Origin: an uncultured Blastocatellia bacterium
GTDB lineage: Bacteria > Acidobacteriota > Blastocatellia > Chloracidobacteriales > Chloracidobacteriaceae
Direction: 5' to 3'
Assembly: GCA_937934745.1 (NCBI GenBank)
Contig: CALGZC010000055.1
Span: 1 to 64,000, forward strand
DNA: 64,000 nt
In this document: piece after piece, positions 34,132 through 45,092 of the stretch
Layout of the letters: each line of letters opens with the position of its first letter
Position numbering within the stretch: the first letter of the stretch is position 1
Made by a program: the position numbers and the translations under genes
Notes under the pieces: generated by a model
What the model saw: only the letters and a program-made list of their open reading frames with translations
Told to the model about the DNA's origin: nothing
The model's database searches: none

Positions 34132-35340
34132 ATGACGCGCGACGCTTTCATTTTCGATGCGATTCGTACGCCGCGCGGGCGCGGTAAAGCGTCCGGTGCG
34201 CTGTACGAAATCAAGCCCATTGACCTTGTCGCCCAATTGCTGCGCGAGCTACAACGCCGCAACGGGTTTGACACCGGCGATGTGGACGATGTCATTTTGG
34301 GCTGCGTAACGCCCATCGGCGACCAAGGTGCCAACATTGCCAAAACAGCAGCGCTGTACGCCGGCTATGCCGAGACGGTTGCCGGTCAGCAAATCAATCG
34401 TTTCTGTGCGTCGGGGCTAGAAGCGGTCAATCACGCAGCCATGCGCGTCCGCTCCGGCTGGGAAGACCTGGTAATCGGCGGCGGGGTCGAGTCTATGAGC
34501 CGTGTGCCGATGGGCACCGACGGCGGCGCGATGATGCTCGATCCGATGGTTAGCGCAACGCTCCGGTTTGTCCCGCAGGGGATCGGCGCCGACCTAATCG
34601 CGACGCTGGAAAACTTTTCCCGCGCAGATGTGGACGGCTACGCGTTACGGTCCCATCAACGCGCAGCACACGCGACGGCAAACGGTTATTTCAAGCGGTC
34701 GCTCATTCCGGTTGTGGATATGAACGGCCTGCCGATCCTCGACCACGACGAACTCATTCGTCCCGACACCAGCCTGGAAGCCCTTGCCCAGCTCCAACCT
34801 TCGTTTGTGTCAACCGGTGAGCTTGGCTTTGACGCCGTTGCCCAGTTGCGCTATCCCGGCGTCGAGCGGATTCGCCATGTCCACACGGCAGGCAACTCCT
34901 CAGGCATTGTGGACGGGGCCGCGCTGGTGCTGGTCGGCAGCCGCGAAAAAGGCGCGGCCCTGGGGTTGAAACCGCGCGCACGGATCGTTGCAGCCGCCGT
35001 GACGGGGAGTGAGCCGACCATCATGTTGACCGGCCCCATGCCGGCAACGCGCAAGGCCCTCGCCAAGGCCGGTATGACGCTTGCAGATATTGACCTGTTT
35101 GAAGTCAACGAAGCATTTGCGTCGGTCGTCTTGAAGTTCGCCCGCGACCTAGACGTTGAGCTTGAGAAAATCAATGTCAACGGCGGCGCCATTGCGATGG
35201 GCCATCCGCTCGGTGCCACCGGTGCGATGTTGCTCGGTACGGCGCTGGACGAATTAGAACGACGCGACAAAACAACCGCGCTGATCACGCTCTGTGTCGG
35301 CGGCGGCATGGGGATTGCCACCATCATCGAACGGGTCTGA
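34132..35340 (+). CDS. acetyl-CoA acetyltransferase / thiolase
   Basis: [15 protein letters not shown]...[16 protein letters not shown]...VNEAFASV...[19 protein letters not shown]. Confidence 0.95.
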   Translation: MTRDAFIFDAIRTPRGRGKASGALYEIKPIDLVAQLLRELQRRNGFDTGDVDDVILGCVTPIGDQGANIAKTAALYAGYAETVAGQQINRFCASGLEAVNHAAMRVRSGWEDLVIGGGVESMSRVPMGTDGGAMMLDPMVSATLRFVPQGIGADLIATLENFSRADVDGYALRSHQRAAHATANGYFKRSLIPVVDMNGLPILDHDELIRPDTSLEALAQLQPSFVSTGELGFDAVAQLRYPGVERIRHVHTAGNSSGIVDGAALVLVGSREKGAALGLKPRARIVAAAVTGSEPTIMLTGPMPATRKALAKAGMTLADIDLFEVNEAFASVVLKFARDLDVELEKINVNGGAIAMGHPLGATGAMLLGTALDELERRDKTTALITLCVGGGMGIATIIERV

Positions 35341-35356
35341 ACCGGAAAGGAAGTCT

Positions 35357-37489
35357 ATGGTGTTTCGGTACGAAAAGGATACGGAAAACATTGTGACCAT
35401 CACGATGGACATGCCGAATCGGTCGGCAAATGTCATCAATGCGGAGTTTAACGCGGCACTGGCCGAGACCTTTGCACGGCTCAAAGCCGAAACCGATGTG
35501 GCCGGGGTCATCATCACGTCGGCAAAAAAGACGTTTCTGGCCGGTGCCGACCTAGAACCGATGCTTGAAGTGCGCGACGCCGGTGCGCTCTTCAACGAGA
35601 TTCAGCAGGTCAAACGTATCTTTCGCGGCATGGAAACGTTTGGGAAACCGTTTGTCGCGGCCATCAACGGCGCAGCCATGGGCGGCGGCCTGGAGCTGGC
35701 GCTGGCTTGCCACTACCGGGTTTTGCTTGACCGCCCAGACGCGCAGGTCGGACTGCCGGAGGTGACACTGGGCCTCATTCCGGGTGGCGGCGGTGTGACG
35801 CGCCTGACACGCATGCTGGGCCTTGAAACAGCGCTACCGCTGTTGACCGAAGGAAAGCGCCTTTCGCCTGCCGAAGCAAAGGCGCTGGGCATTGTCAACG
35901 AACTTGCCGCGACGCCGGATGAACTCATCACCAAGGCCAAGGCGTGGATTCGCGCCAACCCCCAACCACAGCAGCCGTGGGATACAAAGGGCTACCGCTT
36001 GCCGGGCGGTGATCCCCGGACGCCTAAAACAGCCCAGATCGTCATGGCAGCGCCGGCCGTTCTGCTCAAGAAGACACGTGGCAACTTCCCCGCCCCACTG
36101 GCGATTCTCAGCGCCGCCGTCGAAGGCGCACTGGTGGATTTTGATACGGCCGACCGCATTGAGTCGCGGTACCTGGCCAAGATTGCGACCGGGCAAGTCG
36201 CCAAAAACATGATCACAGCCTTCTGGTTTCAGCTCAACAAAATCAACGGTGGCGGCAGCCGTCCAGCCGATGTGCCGCCGGCAACTTTTAGTAAGGTTGG
36301 GATTCTGGGCGCCGGCATGATGGGCAGTGGGATTGCGTACGCCTGTGCCTCGGCCGGATTGTCGGTCGTGCTAAAGGATGTCACCCTGGAACAGGCTGAA
36401 AAAGGCAAAGCCTACACGGAAAAGGTGCTGCGCCCGCGTGTAGAGAAGGGCCGGATGACCGAGGAACAACTGGCTGCAACGTTGGCGCGGATTCACCCGA
36501 CAACGAAAGCCGAGGACCTGCGCGGATGTGAACTCATCATCGAGGCCGTCTTTGAGGACCGGGCCGTGAAGCGCGATGCAACCCAAGAGGCTGAAGCCCA
36601 GCTTGCGCCAACGGCAATTTTTGCGTCCAACACCTCGACGCTGCCGATTACCAGCTTGGCGCAAGTTTCCGAACGGCCGGAAAATTTCATCGGACTGCAT
36701 TTCTTCTCGCCGGTGGACAAGATGCCGTTGGTTGAAATTATTGTCGGTGAGAAGACGTCGCCCGAAACCCTGGCCCGGAGCTTTGACTTTGTCCGGCAAA
36801 TCAAAAAGACGCCGATTGTCGTCAATGATAGTCGTGGTTTTTACACCTCGCGCGTTTTTGCGACATATACTTCGGAAGGTATGACGCTGTTGGCCGAAGG
36901 GCAGGCGGCGAGCCTGATTGAAGCTGCGGGGATGCAGGCCGGCATGCCCGTCGGCCCGCTGGCAGTTTCCGACGAGGTGAGCCTGAAGCTGATGCAGCAT
37001 GTCCGGCGGCAGACGGAACAGGACCTGGCCGCCGAAGGGAAGCCCATTCCTGACCAACCGTCAAACCGCGTATTGGACGCTATGCTGGCGCAGGGGCGCG
37101 CTGGCAAGGCCGCCGGGGCCGGCTTTTACGAATATCCACCGGAAGGGCGGAAGTTCCTCTGGCCTGGTCTGCGTGAGTTGTTCCCATCGCAGGCAGCATT
37201 GCCGTTTGACGACATTCGCGACCGACTGTTGTTCATTCAAGCGTTAGAAACCGTTCGCTGTCTGGAGGAAAACGTCGTGCGGTCGGTGGCGGATGCCAAC
37301 ATCGGCAGTCTGTTTGGGTGGGGCTTCCCGGCATACACCGGAGGGACACTGCAATTGATCAACAGCTATGGCGTTCAAGCCTTTGTCGCGCGTGCACAGA
37401 CGCTGGCCGCCAAGTATGGGCCACGCTTTAGTCCGCCGGCACGGTTGCTGGCAATGGCCGAGGCCGGTGAGTCATTTCCAACCTTGTGA
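35357..37489 (+). CDS. 3-hydroxyacyl-CoA dehydrogenase/enoyl-CoA hydratase (FadJ/FadB-like)
   Basis: N-terminal crotonase (AAINGAAMGGGLELALACHYR) plus HCDH (VGILGAGMMGSGIAYACA). Confidence 0.95.
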   Translation: MVFRYEKDTENIVTITMDMPNRSANVINAEFNAALAETFARLKAETDVAGVIITSAKKTFLAGADLEPMLEVRDAGALFNEIQQVKRIFRGMETFGKPFVAAINGAAMGGGLELALACHYRVLLDRPDAQVGLPEVTLGLIPGGGGVTRLTRMLGLETALPLLTEGKRLSPAEAKALGIVNELAATPDELITKAKAWIRANPQPQQPWDTKGYRLPGGDPRTPKTAQIVMAAPAVLLKKTRGNFPAPLAILSAAVEGALVDFDTADRIESRYLAKIATGQVAKNMITAFWFQLNKINGGGSRPADVPPATFSKVGILGAGMMGSGIAYACASAGLSVVLKDVTLEQAEKGKAYTEKVLRPRVEKGRMTEEQLAATLARIHPTTKAEDLRGCELIIEAVFEDRAVKRDATQEAEAQLAPTAIFASNTSTLPITSLAQVSERPENFIGLHFFSPVDKMPLVEIIVGEKTSPETLARSFDFVRQIKKTPIVVNDSRGFYTSRVFATYTSEGMTLLAEGQAASLIEAAGMQAGMPVGPLAVSDEVSLKLMQHVRRQTEQDLAAEGKPIPDQPSNRVLDAMLAQGRAGKAAGAGFYEYPPEGRKFLWPGLRELFPSQAALPFDDIRDRLLFIQALETVRCLEENVVRSVADANIGSLFGWGFPAYTGGTLQLINSYGVQAFVARAQTLAAKYGPRFSPPARLLAMAEAGESFPTL

Positions 37490-37547
37490 CGTTCGACTTT
37501 TGAACGTGCCTCAGACCCGGCAGATGGCACCTCCCGATCACTAACCC

Positions 37548-38885
37548 ATGGCCGATATTCCGATTGACATCTTTGCCTATGGCGTTCCTGAGCGCGTCCT
37601 AAACGAGTTCGAGAACGCCTTCGGGCCGCGCTTCCGATTTGTCACCGTCGCCAATGAAATGGCGCTGCGCGAACAACTCAGCCGGGTGGCGGCGCCTGTT
37701 GTGTTGTGTGGCAACACCGACTGTTTGAAATCTGAAGTCTCCCTTGTCGGACGGTTGTCCGAGTGGCATCAGGCAGCGCAGGTGATTGTGCTGATCGAGT
37801 TGCCGGGCGTGGCAGCTACACTGGAGGCGCTGCAGGCGCGACATCGTTTCCGTTACATTAGCCTGCCCCTGGATCGCTTTGCGGCCTGCCAGACGCTCGA
37901 AGCCGCGGCCGAAACGGCCGCTTTGCAGAAAGAAAACAGTCAGCTCATCGGCGACTTGGAGCGTTATTTTTCCACGCTGCGCGAGATTTCAGAGGAACGC
38001 TTCAAACAGCTCATGCAAGATCGGGATGAATATCGGCAGCAGTACCGACGCTTGCTTGAGAGCATCCGCAATGCAGAGCACATCCAGCGCGCCGTCTTGC
38101 CATCCGAGGAGAAGCTGGAAGCGGTCATCCCGCAGTACATGCTGATCTACAGGCCGCGCGACATTGTGTCCGGTGATTTTTACTGGATGCACATTGTCAA
38201 GGACGAAGAGCGGACGGCGTTTTACCTGGCCGTCGCGGATTGCACCGGCCACGGTATCCCCGGCGCATTTCTTGCAATGGTCGGCATGACCTTACTCAAC
38301 CAAGTTGTGGCGCAGCATCCGTGGCAGCCGCCGGGTAGAATTCTGGGACACCTACACGACGGCTTCCGGCACGTACTGCGCCAGAGGCAGCAGCCGATTG
38401 ATGACGGCATGGAGGTCTGCCTCTGCCGGCTAGAAGGTACACAGGTGACTTTTGCCGGTGCGCGGCGTCCACTGTACATCGTTTCACCTTCGGACGACCA
38501 ACAGTGGTTTTTGCAGGAGCTCAAGGGCGACAAGCGGACCATCGGCGGTGGGCGGAAGTATGAGAGGTGGCGCTACACCGACCGGGAGCTTGAGGTGCCG
38601 TGCGGCACGATGCTTTATCTGACAACCGACGGCTATGCCGATCAATCAAACCCACAGTCAGAGCGCTATGGCGCACACCGGTTGCGGAACAAACTGCTGG
38701 AAGTCGCGCCGATGACCTGCACGGGACAGCGGTTTGCTTTGGAAAAGGAACTGCTGCATTTTCAGCAAAATGAGCGGCAGCGCGACGATATCACGATGCT
38801 CGGTGTCCGAGTGCCGATTGTTTCGGGGACGGCGCAACAACTGCCCTCCGGATCGTTCAGCATTACCGGTAATCTCATTCTGTAG
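37548..38885 (+). CDS. SpoIIE/PP2C-type phosphatase with N-terminal receiver-like region and coiled coil
   Basis: RPRDIVSGDFYWM...VADCTGHGIPGAFLAMVGMTLLN...YLTTDGYADQ. Confidence 0.88.
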   Translation: MADIPIDIFAYGVPERVLNEFENAFGPRFRFVTVANEMALREQLSRVAAPVVLCGNTDCLKSEVSLVGRLSEWHQAAQVIVLIELPGVAATLEALQARHRFRYISLPLDRFAACQTLEAAAETAALQKENSQLIGDLERYFSTLREISEERFKQLMQDRDEYRQQYRRLLESIRNAEHIQRAVLPSEEKLEAVIPQYMLIYRPRDIVSGDFYWMHIVKDEERTAFYLAVADCTGHGIPGAFLAMVGMTLLNQVVAQHPWQPPGRILGHLHDGFRHVLRQRQQPIDDGMEVCLCRLEGTQVTFAGARRPLYIVSPSDDQQWFLQELKGDKRTIGGGRKYERWRYTDRELEVPCGTMLYLTTDGYADQSNPQSERYGAHRLRNKLLEVAPMTCTGQRFALEKELLHFQQNERQRDDITMLGVRVPIVSGTAQQLPSGSFSITGNLIL

Positions 38886-39095
38886 GGTCTTCTGTCGAGC
38901 CTTTGGCATTGCATTTGCCCTGTGCCCAGGACCAGCTGCGCGGCGTTCCGGGCACCACCTACCGGTTTCGGGCACGGGGCGCGCCGGTGGACGTGCGCGG
39001 GTCTTGTTGGGCCTTGCGCCGGCATCCTTCCACTGTCGGTCAACACGGCTGTCAGTCAACACCGAGCCAGTCAATGCCGCTGGTTTGGAATGCGC

Positions 39096-40136
39096 CTACC
39101 GCGGGTAAAGCCGGTGGTTGTCAATTTTTTCGAGGGCGCCGCCGAATGCAAACTGCCGTACAGTTTCACCGTGGAGAAAACGATGTAGGAACCCAAGCTC
39201 GATGTCGCTCGCCTGCGTCAAACGCGCCAGGTGTTCCTCACTGAGGCGAAAGTCAAGGCAGGCGAGATTATCCTTGAGCTGGGGCAGCGTGCGGGCGCCC
39301 AAAATCGGAATAATCGGCTGCGGACGTTGACGCAGCCAGTTAATCGCCACTTGCGCCGGAGACCGTCCGATGTCCTCGGCAATCGTCATCACCAATTGCG
39401 CCAGTTCGCGGTCGCGGTCTTTGGTGGCTTTGAGGCGTCCGGGTGGCGGATCGCCCTCCTTGAGGGTGTTGTATTTACCGGTCAGCACGCCGCCGCCCAG
39501 CGGACTCCACGCGGTCACCCCAATGTCAAAGTGGGCCGCCATCGGTAACAGCTCACGTTCCGGCCTGCGTTCGCGCAGGGAATACTCAATCTGCAAACCG
39601 ACAAATGGCGTCCAGCCACGTAGCGTCGCGAGTGTATTGGCTGCCGCGACAATCCAGGCCGGAGTGTCGGAAATCCCTGCGTAGAGAATCTTGCCCTGTC
39701 GGACAAGATCATCAAATCCACGCATGATTTCCTCGAGTGGCGTCGTAAAGTCCCAGACGTGAAGCCACAGCAGGTCAATGTAGTCGGTTTGAAGGCGACG
39801 CAGGCTCGCCTCGACGGCCTGCATCAGGTTTTTGCGGTGATTGCCGGAGGCATTGACTTCGCCACAGCCGCTGGTGTCGAGACTGTACTTGGTGGCAATC
39901 ACCCAGCGGTCACGCTCACCTTGAATAAATTCGCCGATGAAGGTTTCGCTTTCGCCTTTGGTGTAAAAGTTCGCCGTGTCAATGAAGTTGCCGCCTGCCT
40001 CAGCATAGGCTTCAAACATCGCGCGACTTTCCGCCTTGGAGGCGCCTGTCCCCCAAGCTTCACCAAAGGTCATGGCGCCTAAGCACAGCTCAGAAACCCG
40101 CAGCCCACTCGCGCCCAGCAGTTTGTATCGCATCAT
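39096..40136 (-). CDS. aldo/keto reductase
   Basis: MRYKLLGASGLRVSELCLGAMTFGEAWG...YIDLLWLHVWD. Confidence 0.92.
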   Translation of the reverse strand: MMRYKLLGASGLRVSELCLGAMTFGEAWGTGASKAESRAMFEAYAEAGGNFIDTANFYTKGESETFIGEFIQGERDRWVIATKYSLDTSGCGEVNASGNHRKNLMQAVEASLRRLQTDYIDLLWLHVWDFTTPLEEIMRGFDDLVRQGKILYAGISDTPAWIVAAANTLATLRGWTPFVGLQIEYSLRERRPERELLPMAAHFDIGVTAWSPLGGGVLTGKYNTLKEGDPPPGRLKATKDRDRELAQLVMTIAEDIGRSPAQVAINWLRQRPQPIIPILGARTLPQLKDNLACLDFRLSEEHLARLTQASDIELGFLHRFLHGETVRQFAFGGALEKIDNHRLYPR

Positions 40137-40299
40137 AGATGATCCTTCGGTTCTTCGGTGTTCACACGCTGCCACGCGGCAAGTGCCGGGGAAGCGCTGT
40201 GCTTTCATAAACAAAACCGCTGTCTGTGAAAATGCCCTTTTGCTCAAAAAGGTCCCCGGACAGCAGCTGGTTACAGTATAGACTCATAACAGAAACCTG

Positions 40300-40328
40300 T
40301 TTGCCGGAGCGCCCGGTGTTCCGGCAAA
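40300..40328 (+). promoter_or_regulatory. 5' UTR hairpin TTTGCCGGA/TCCGGCAAA
   Basis: 9-bp perfect inverted repeat, 11-nt loop, 35 nt upstream of usp start. Confidence 0.5.
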
Positions 40329-40363
40329 TACTCACCGAAGGACTCACCGAAGGAGATGCACGC

Positions 40364-41305
40364 ATGGCTGCCGATTATGCCGTTCGCAAGGTGTTGGTTG
40401 CTACGGATGGATCGCCGGCAAGTTTCGCCGCGATTTCTGACCTCATGCACGCCGGTCTCCCCCAGGAAGGAGAGGCGGTGGTGCTGTCCGTTGCCGACCG
40501 TGTCCCCCTGTTCCCACCACGGACGCCGGAAGAAATTCTCTATCTCGAAGATGCGCGCTTGGCCGTGCCGCGCCACTGGGCGCGCAGCGCGGCTGATATT
40601 TTGCGGCGTCGTTTCCCGCAGTGGACCGTCCGTGAAGAGACGCGCGCCGGGGCACCGGCCCGTGAAATTCTCAACTTCGCCCAGGAATGGTCTCCAGACC
40701 TCATTGTGCTTGGATCGCACGGCCGCTCAACATTAGGTCGCCTGTTCTTTGGTAGTGTGTCACGGAAAGTCATGCTTGAAGCGCACACTGCGGTGCGCAT
40801 TGGACGGCGGCTGGAGCGCCCTGACAATGCCCCGTTGCGCATTCTGGTCGGCGTGGACGAAACACCGGCATCAGAAGTGGTCGTTGCCGCTCTGGCGGCG
40901 CGTCATTTCCCGCCGGATACGCAGGTCAAGCTTGTCACAGCCACCGGTCTTTTCGAGTATTTCAGCAGCGACATCCTGGGCAGCAGCGTGGCCGTAGTGC
41001 CGTCGGATACGGTGGATGAACTGCGCCGTGCAGCCGCCGAAGCGGCGACGGCCGTGCAGGAAAAACTGCTGGCGGCTTATCCCGATCTGAACGTTGACAT
41101 CTCCCGCGAAGTCATCGAGGGCGATCCGAAAGGGGTGCTGCTTGATATTGCCGAGAAGTGGCCCGCCGATGCGATTGTGCTTGGAACACGCGATCTGTCC
41201 GGTCCGGAGCGCTTCTTCATCGGAAGCGTTTCATCGGCCATCGTAGCCCATGCGCCATGTACGGTGGAGATCGTTCGCCGGCGCACCACTGCCACGGCCA
41301 GCTGA
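40364..41305 (+). CDS. tandem universal stress protein (UspA)
   Basis: VRKVLVATDGSPAS...LIVLGSHGRSTLGRLFFGSVSRKVM and a second Usp domain ...DAIVLGTRDLSGPERFFIGSVSSAIVAHAPCTVEIV. Confidence 0.92.
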   Translation: MAADYAVRKVLVATDGSPASFAAISDLMHAGLPQEGEAVVLSVADRVPLFPPRTPEEILYLEDARLAVPRHWARSAADILRRRFPQWTVREETRAGAPAREILNFAQEWSPDLIVLGSHGRSTLGRLFFGSVSRKVMLEAHTAVRIGRRLERPDNAPLRILVGVDETPASEVVVAALAARHFPPDTQVKLVTATGLFEYFSSDILGSSVAVVPSDTVDELRRAAAEAATAVQEKLLAAYPDLNVDISREVIEGDPKGVLLDIAEKWPADAIVLGTRDLSGPERFFIGSVSSAIVAHAPCTVEIVRRRTTATAS

Positions 41306-41400
41306 GGGTAAGCCAAGCTGCGCCCTGCAAACCGGCGTGCCCACTTCCGTGGTGCGGAGGTTGGGCAAAGCCTGGCGGGAGGCAGGTGTGTGCGCGCAAC

Positions 41401-42468
41401 CTAATCTTCCGACAGTGGTAGCCACTCAGGATGTCGGACGGCATGGTCGGCAATCTCGGTGAAGATGGCATCGCGCGTCCGAACGGGTTGCCAGCCGTAG
41501 GCAGTTTGGGCGAGCGTGGCATCCAGTACCAGCCAGCCCACGTCAAAGGGGCGCGGTGTCAGGTCGGTGTCAATGCTGTGCCGTCCGAAGCGGTCGGCAC
41601 ACCAGGCGCTCAGTTCTGCCAGTGAGAAACTGCTGGCCAGTCCTCCGCCGACGTTGACAATCCGGGGGAGGTCAGCAGTTTGTCCCGCGCGCATCTGGCT
41701 GACCAGCAGGGGGGCCACGTCGGCTGGATGCAGGCAGTCGCGTACCTGCCGTCCGCGACCGTCAAACCCGATGTAGCGCAGTGGCCGCCGCGCGGCATAG
41801 GAGCGAATCCAGAACGACACGATCCCCTGGTCAGCCTTGCCGAATTGCTCGGCTCCGGCCATGACCCCGCAGCGATTGATAAAGACCGGAAAACCAAACG
41901 CTGCACCGTACTCCAGCGCCATGACTTCTGAAGCCAGCTTGGCGCTGCCGTAGAGCGACAGCGGCGGCGTAGTTGAAAAGCTTTCCGTGACACCGGCGGC
42001 GCTCAACCCAGGCAAGGTCGCCGCCGGGTCGGGCGCAAACCGATCCGGGAGGCTCACCAGCGGTATGGTGCACAGTGCGGCAATGCTATACACACGACTC
42101 GTCCCAAGTAGGATGAAGCCGGCGTTCCAGCGACGGGCCAATTCCAACAGATTGAGCGTCCCGACAAGGTTGTGCTCGACAAGTTGGCGCGCGCCGGTTT
42201 TGCCGTCTACCCCGGCCAGAACACTGGGATTGGCAGCAGCGTCAATAATCCAGTCACAGCGGGGGAGTCCTTCCAGATCGCTGGGCAACCGGATGTCGCC
42301 GTGGATGAGCCGGAAGCCGGCTTCACGCAACCGGCGACGGTTGATTTCACTGCCGGGGCGCACCAGGTTATCCAGCCCAACCACCTCGCTGCCTGCCAGC
42401 TGTTCACGGAGGGTACGGGCAACGACGCTCCCGACAAAACCACAGATACCGGTGAGCAGAATCCGCAT
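41401..42468 (-). CDS. NAD-dependent sugar epimerase/dehydratase
   Basis: MRILLTGICGFVGSVVARTL Rossmann motif; RDCLHPADVAPLLV. Confidence 0.85.
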   Translation of the reverse strand: MRILLTGICGFVGSVVARTLREQLAGSEVVGLDNLVRPGSEINRRRLREAGFRLIHGDIRLPSDLEGLPRCDWIIDAAANPSVLAGVDGKTGARQLVEHNLVGTLNLLELARRWNAGFILLGTSRVYSIAALCTIPLVSLPDRFAPDPAATLPGLSAAGVTESFSTTPPLSLYGSAKLASEVMALEYGAAFGFPVFINRCGVMAGAEQFGKADQGIVSFWIRSYAARRPLRYIGFDGRGRQVRDCLHPADVAPLLVSQMRAGQTADLPRIVNVGGGLASSFSLAELSAWCADRFGRHSIDTDLTPRPFDVGWLVLDATLAQTAYGWQPVRTRDAIFTEIADHAVRHPEWLPLSED

Positions 42469-42560
42469 CGGGGAAGTCTCGTTTGAAGGTGAAGGCGGTT
42501 GTCAATACAGTGGAAACCGTTGCTGCTCAAGTCTAGTCCGAACGTGTTTGGAGGGTACAG

Positions 42561-43622
42561 GTGCCTGCCCGAGTTTGCCTGGTCACTGGTTCGTCAGGGC
42601 TAATCGGCTCTGAAGTCGTCGAGTATTTCCACCGGCGCGGCTTTGTCGTCCACGGTATTGACAACAACCAGCGCGCCGTCTTTTTCGGCCCGGCCGGAGA
42701 TACGCGCTGGAATCAGCGGCGGTTGGAAACGGCGTTGGAGCACTTTCACCACCATGAACTCGACATCCGCGACCGCGCCGGGGTGCTGGCGCTCGTGCGT
42801 CAACTGCGGCCGCACGTCATCGTCCATACAGCAGCGCAACCGTCGCACGATTTGGCAGCGCGCATGCCGTTCGATGATTTTGATGTCAATGCCGTCGGGA
42901 CACTCAACCTCTTAGAGGCAGCGCGCCAGGCTTGCCCGGAAGCTCCGTTTATTCACATGTCCACCAACAAGGTCTACGGCGATGGACCGAACCACATTCC
43001 TCTGGTGGAACTGGAAACGCGGTGGGACTATGCCGATCCTGCGTACGCCCATGGCATTCCAGAAACGTTCTCCATAGACCATACCCTGCACTCACTGTTC
43101 GGTGCGTCAAAGACAGCCGCCGATGTGCTGGTCCAGGAATACGGGCGGTACTTTGGGATGCCGACGGTGTGTTTGCGGGGAGGATGCCTCACCGGCCCTA
43201 ATCATGCCGGCGTCGAGTTGCACGGCTTTCTCAGCTACTTGGTAAAGTGCAACCTGGAAGAACACGAGTACAAAATCTATGGCTACAAGGGAAAACAGGT
43301 GCGCGACAATATCCACGCCGAGGACGTCGCGGCATTTATGTTCGCTTTCTATGAAAAGCCGCGTGTGGGTGCGGTGTATAACCTAGGTGGCGGCAAGGGG
43401 AATGCCTGTTCGATCCTGGAAGCCTTTCAGATGGTGGAGTCCCTCACCGGCAAGCCACAGCGGTACAGTTACGTTGAGCAGGCGCGCATTGGCGATCACA
43501 TCTGCTACTACAGTGACTTACGACGCATGAAACAGGATTATCCGGAATGGGATGTCAGGCATACCTTGCCGGACATCCTACAGGACATTGTCCGCGCCTG
43601 GCAGAAGCGCCTGATGGGGTGA
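42561..43622 (+). CDS. NAD-dependent epimerase, CDP-paratose 2-epimerase-like
   Basis: [16 protein letters not shown]...[10 protein letters not shown]...[38 protein letters not shown]...[10 protein letters not shown]. Confidence 0.85.
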   Translation: MPARVCLVTGSSGLIGSEVVEYFHRRGFVVHGIDNNQRAVFFGPAGDTRWNQRRLETALEHFHHHELDIRDRAGVLALVRQLRPHVIVHTAAQPSHDLAARMPFDDFDVNAVGTLNLLEAARQACPEAPFIHMSTNKVYGDGPNHIPLVELETRWDYADPAYAHGIPETFSIDHTLHSLFGASKTAADVLVQEYGRYFGMPTVCLRGGCLTGPNHAGVELHGFLSYLVKCNLEEHEYKIYGYKGKQVRDNIHAEDVAAFMFAFYEKPRVGAVYNLGGGKGNACSILEAFQMVESLTGKPQRYSYVEQARIGDHICYYSDLRRMKQDYPEWDVRHTLPDILQDIVRAWQKRLMG

Positions 43623-43737
43623 GCCGCTTGCTCGGTCGTGACGACATCGGGGATTGAGGTCGCCGATGCGGGGAAGCCGAGTCTGACGCAGGCAGCTCGG
43701 CAGCGCCCCCAGGTGTCGGCGTGCCTTCCAGGGGGCT

Positions 43738-44937
43738 TCAACGCTGAGGCTCGCCGGTCAACGCTAAGTCATCCCGATGGATGACTTCGTCGTGAGCGCG
43801 GAATCCCAGCCGGCGCGCGATTTCGGATGACCGGAGTCCACGGATCATTTCCACCTCATTCGCGCTGTAGCTGGACAGGCCGCGGGCGAATTCACGCCCT
43901 TGTTCGTCACAGCAGGCGACGACGTCCCCGGCGGCAAACTGGCCGGCGACGCGCACGATCCCCGATGGAAGAACGCTCTTCCCCTGGGTAACGACAGCCT
44001 GCACCGCACCGGCATCAAGCGTCAGCACGCCCTGCGGACGCAGGGCTGCAATCCAACGTTTGCGTCCCCCGAGTGCGGTCGGGGCCGGTGGAAAGAGCGT
44101 GCCAACGTCGTCCCCCATCAGCACACGCCGAAGAATGTCCGGCGTCCGACCGTTGACAATGACTGTGGTTGTGCCGAAGCGGGCGGCAGTTTGGGCCGCC
44201 GTCAACTTGGACTGCATCCCGCCTGTCCCAAATGTACTCGTCTCGGACGACGCCAGCGCCATGGTTGTCGCGTCCACTTCGGCGACGAAAGGCAGACGCT
44301 GTGCGTCGGGATAGCGTTTGGGATCGCGGTCAAAGAGGCCGTCCACATCAGAAAGCAACACCAGAAGATCGGCGTCCACAATGTTGGCGACCAACGCACT
44401 GAGGAAATCGTTGTCCCCGAACTTGATTTCCGCCGTCGTCACCGTGTCATTTTCGTTGATGATAGGCACCGCCCCCAGCGCCAGCAGCGTGCGCAGCGTA
44501 TGGCGGGCATTGAGAAACCGTTCGCGGTCGCGCGCGTCGTCGTAGGTCAACAACACCTGTGCTACGGGCGTTGGGGCAAACGCCTGTTCGTAGTAGCGCA
44601 TCAGGAGCGGCTGTCCGACAGCCGCTGCGGCTTGCTTGAAAGCCAGGTCTTTACCGAGCGGCAGGCGACGCGCCTGTAATAGGGTTGTGCCACAGGCGAC
44701 GGCGCCAGAAGAGACCAAGACGAGCGTCCGTCCGGCGTCGCGGATCGCGGTGCACTGCGCGACAATGTGCCGGAGAACGTCCTCGGCAAGACCGCGGTGG
44801 GGTTCAACCAGGACATTGCTGCCGACTTTGACGACAACCCGCCGAGCAGCCGTCAACTCCGTGCGGGCAGCGTGCAGGGTCGTTTGGTGTTTGATGTCGG
44901 TGGATGTTTGACAGGTCGTTTCCAAGGAGCAATCCAT
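43738..44937 (-). CDS. proB: glutamate 5-kinase with PUA domain
   Basis: RVVVKVGSNVLVEPHRGL...VPIINENDTVTTAEIKFGDNDFLSALVA...C-terminal PUA. Confidence 0.95.
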   Translation of the reverse strand: MDCSLETTCQTSTDIKHQTTLHAARTELTAARRVVVKVGSNVLVEPHRGLAEDVLRHIVAQCTAIRDAGRTLVLVSSGAVACGTTLLQARRLPLGKDLAFKQAAAAVGQPLLMRYYEQAFAPTPVAQVLLTYDDARDRERFLNARHTLRTLLALGAVPIINENDTVTTAEIKFGDNDFLSALVANIVDADLLVLLSDVDGLFDRDPKRYPDAQRLPFVAEVDATTMALASSETSTFGTGGMQSKLTAAQTAARFGTTTVIVNGRTPDILRRVLMGDDVGTLFPPAPTALGGRKRWIAALRPQGVLTLDAGAVQAVVTQGKSVLPSGIVRVAGQFAAGDVVACCDEQGREFARGLSSYSANEVEMIRGLRSSEIARRLGFRAHDEVIHRDDLALTGEPQR

Positions 44938-45092
44938 CGGTGAGCCGAAAGGCTAGGGTTGACGCAGGGTGAGTGTACCTTAGGGCCGCTCTGAATCCAG
45001 CGCCGGCGTACCTATCCCCCCCGCAGGGCAGAGAAAAGGGATGGGTGTTTGTGCCCATCCCCAAACGGTGTGTGTGGCAATTGAAGCGCACC

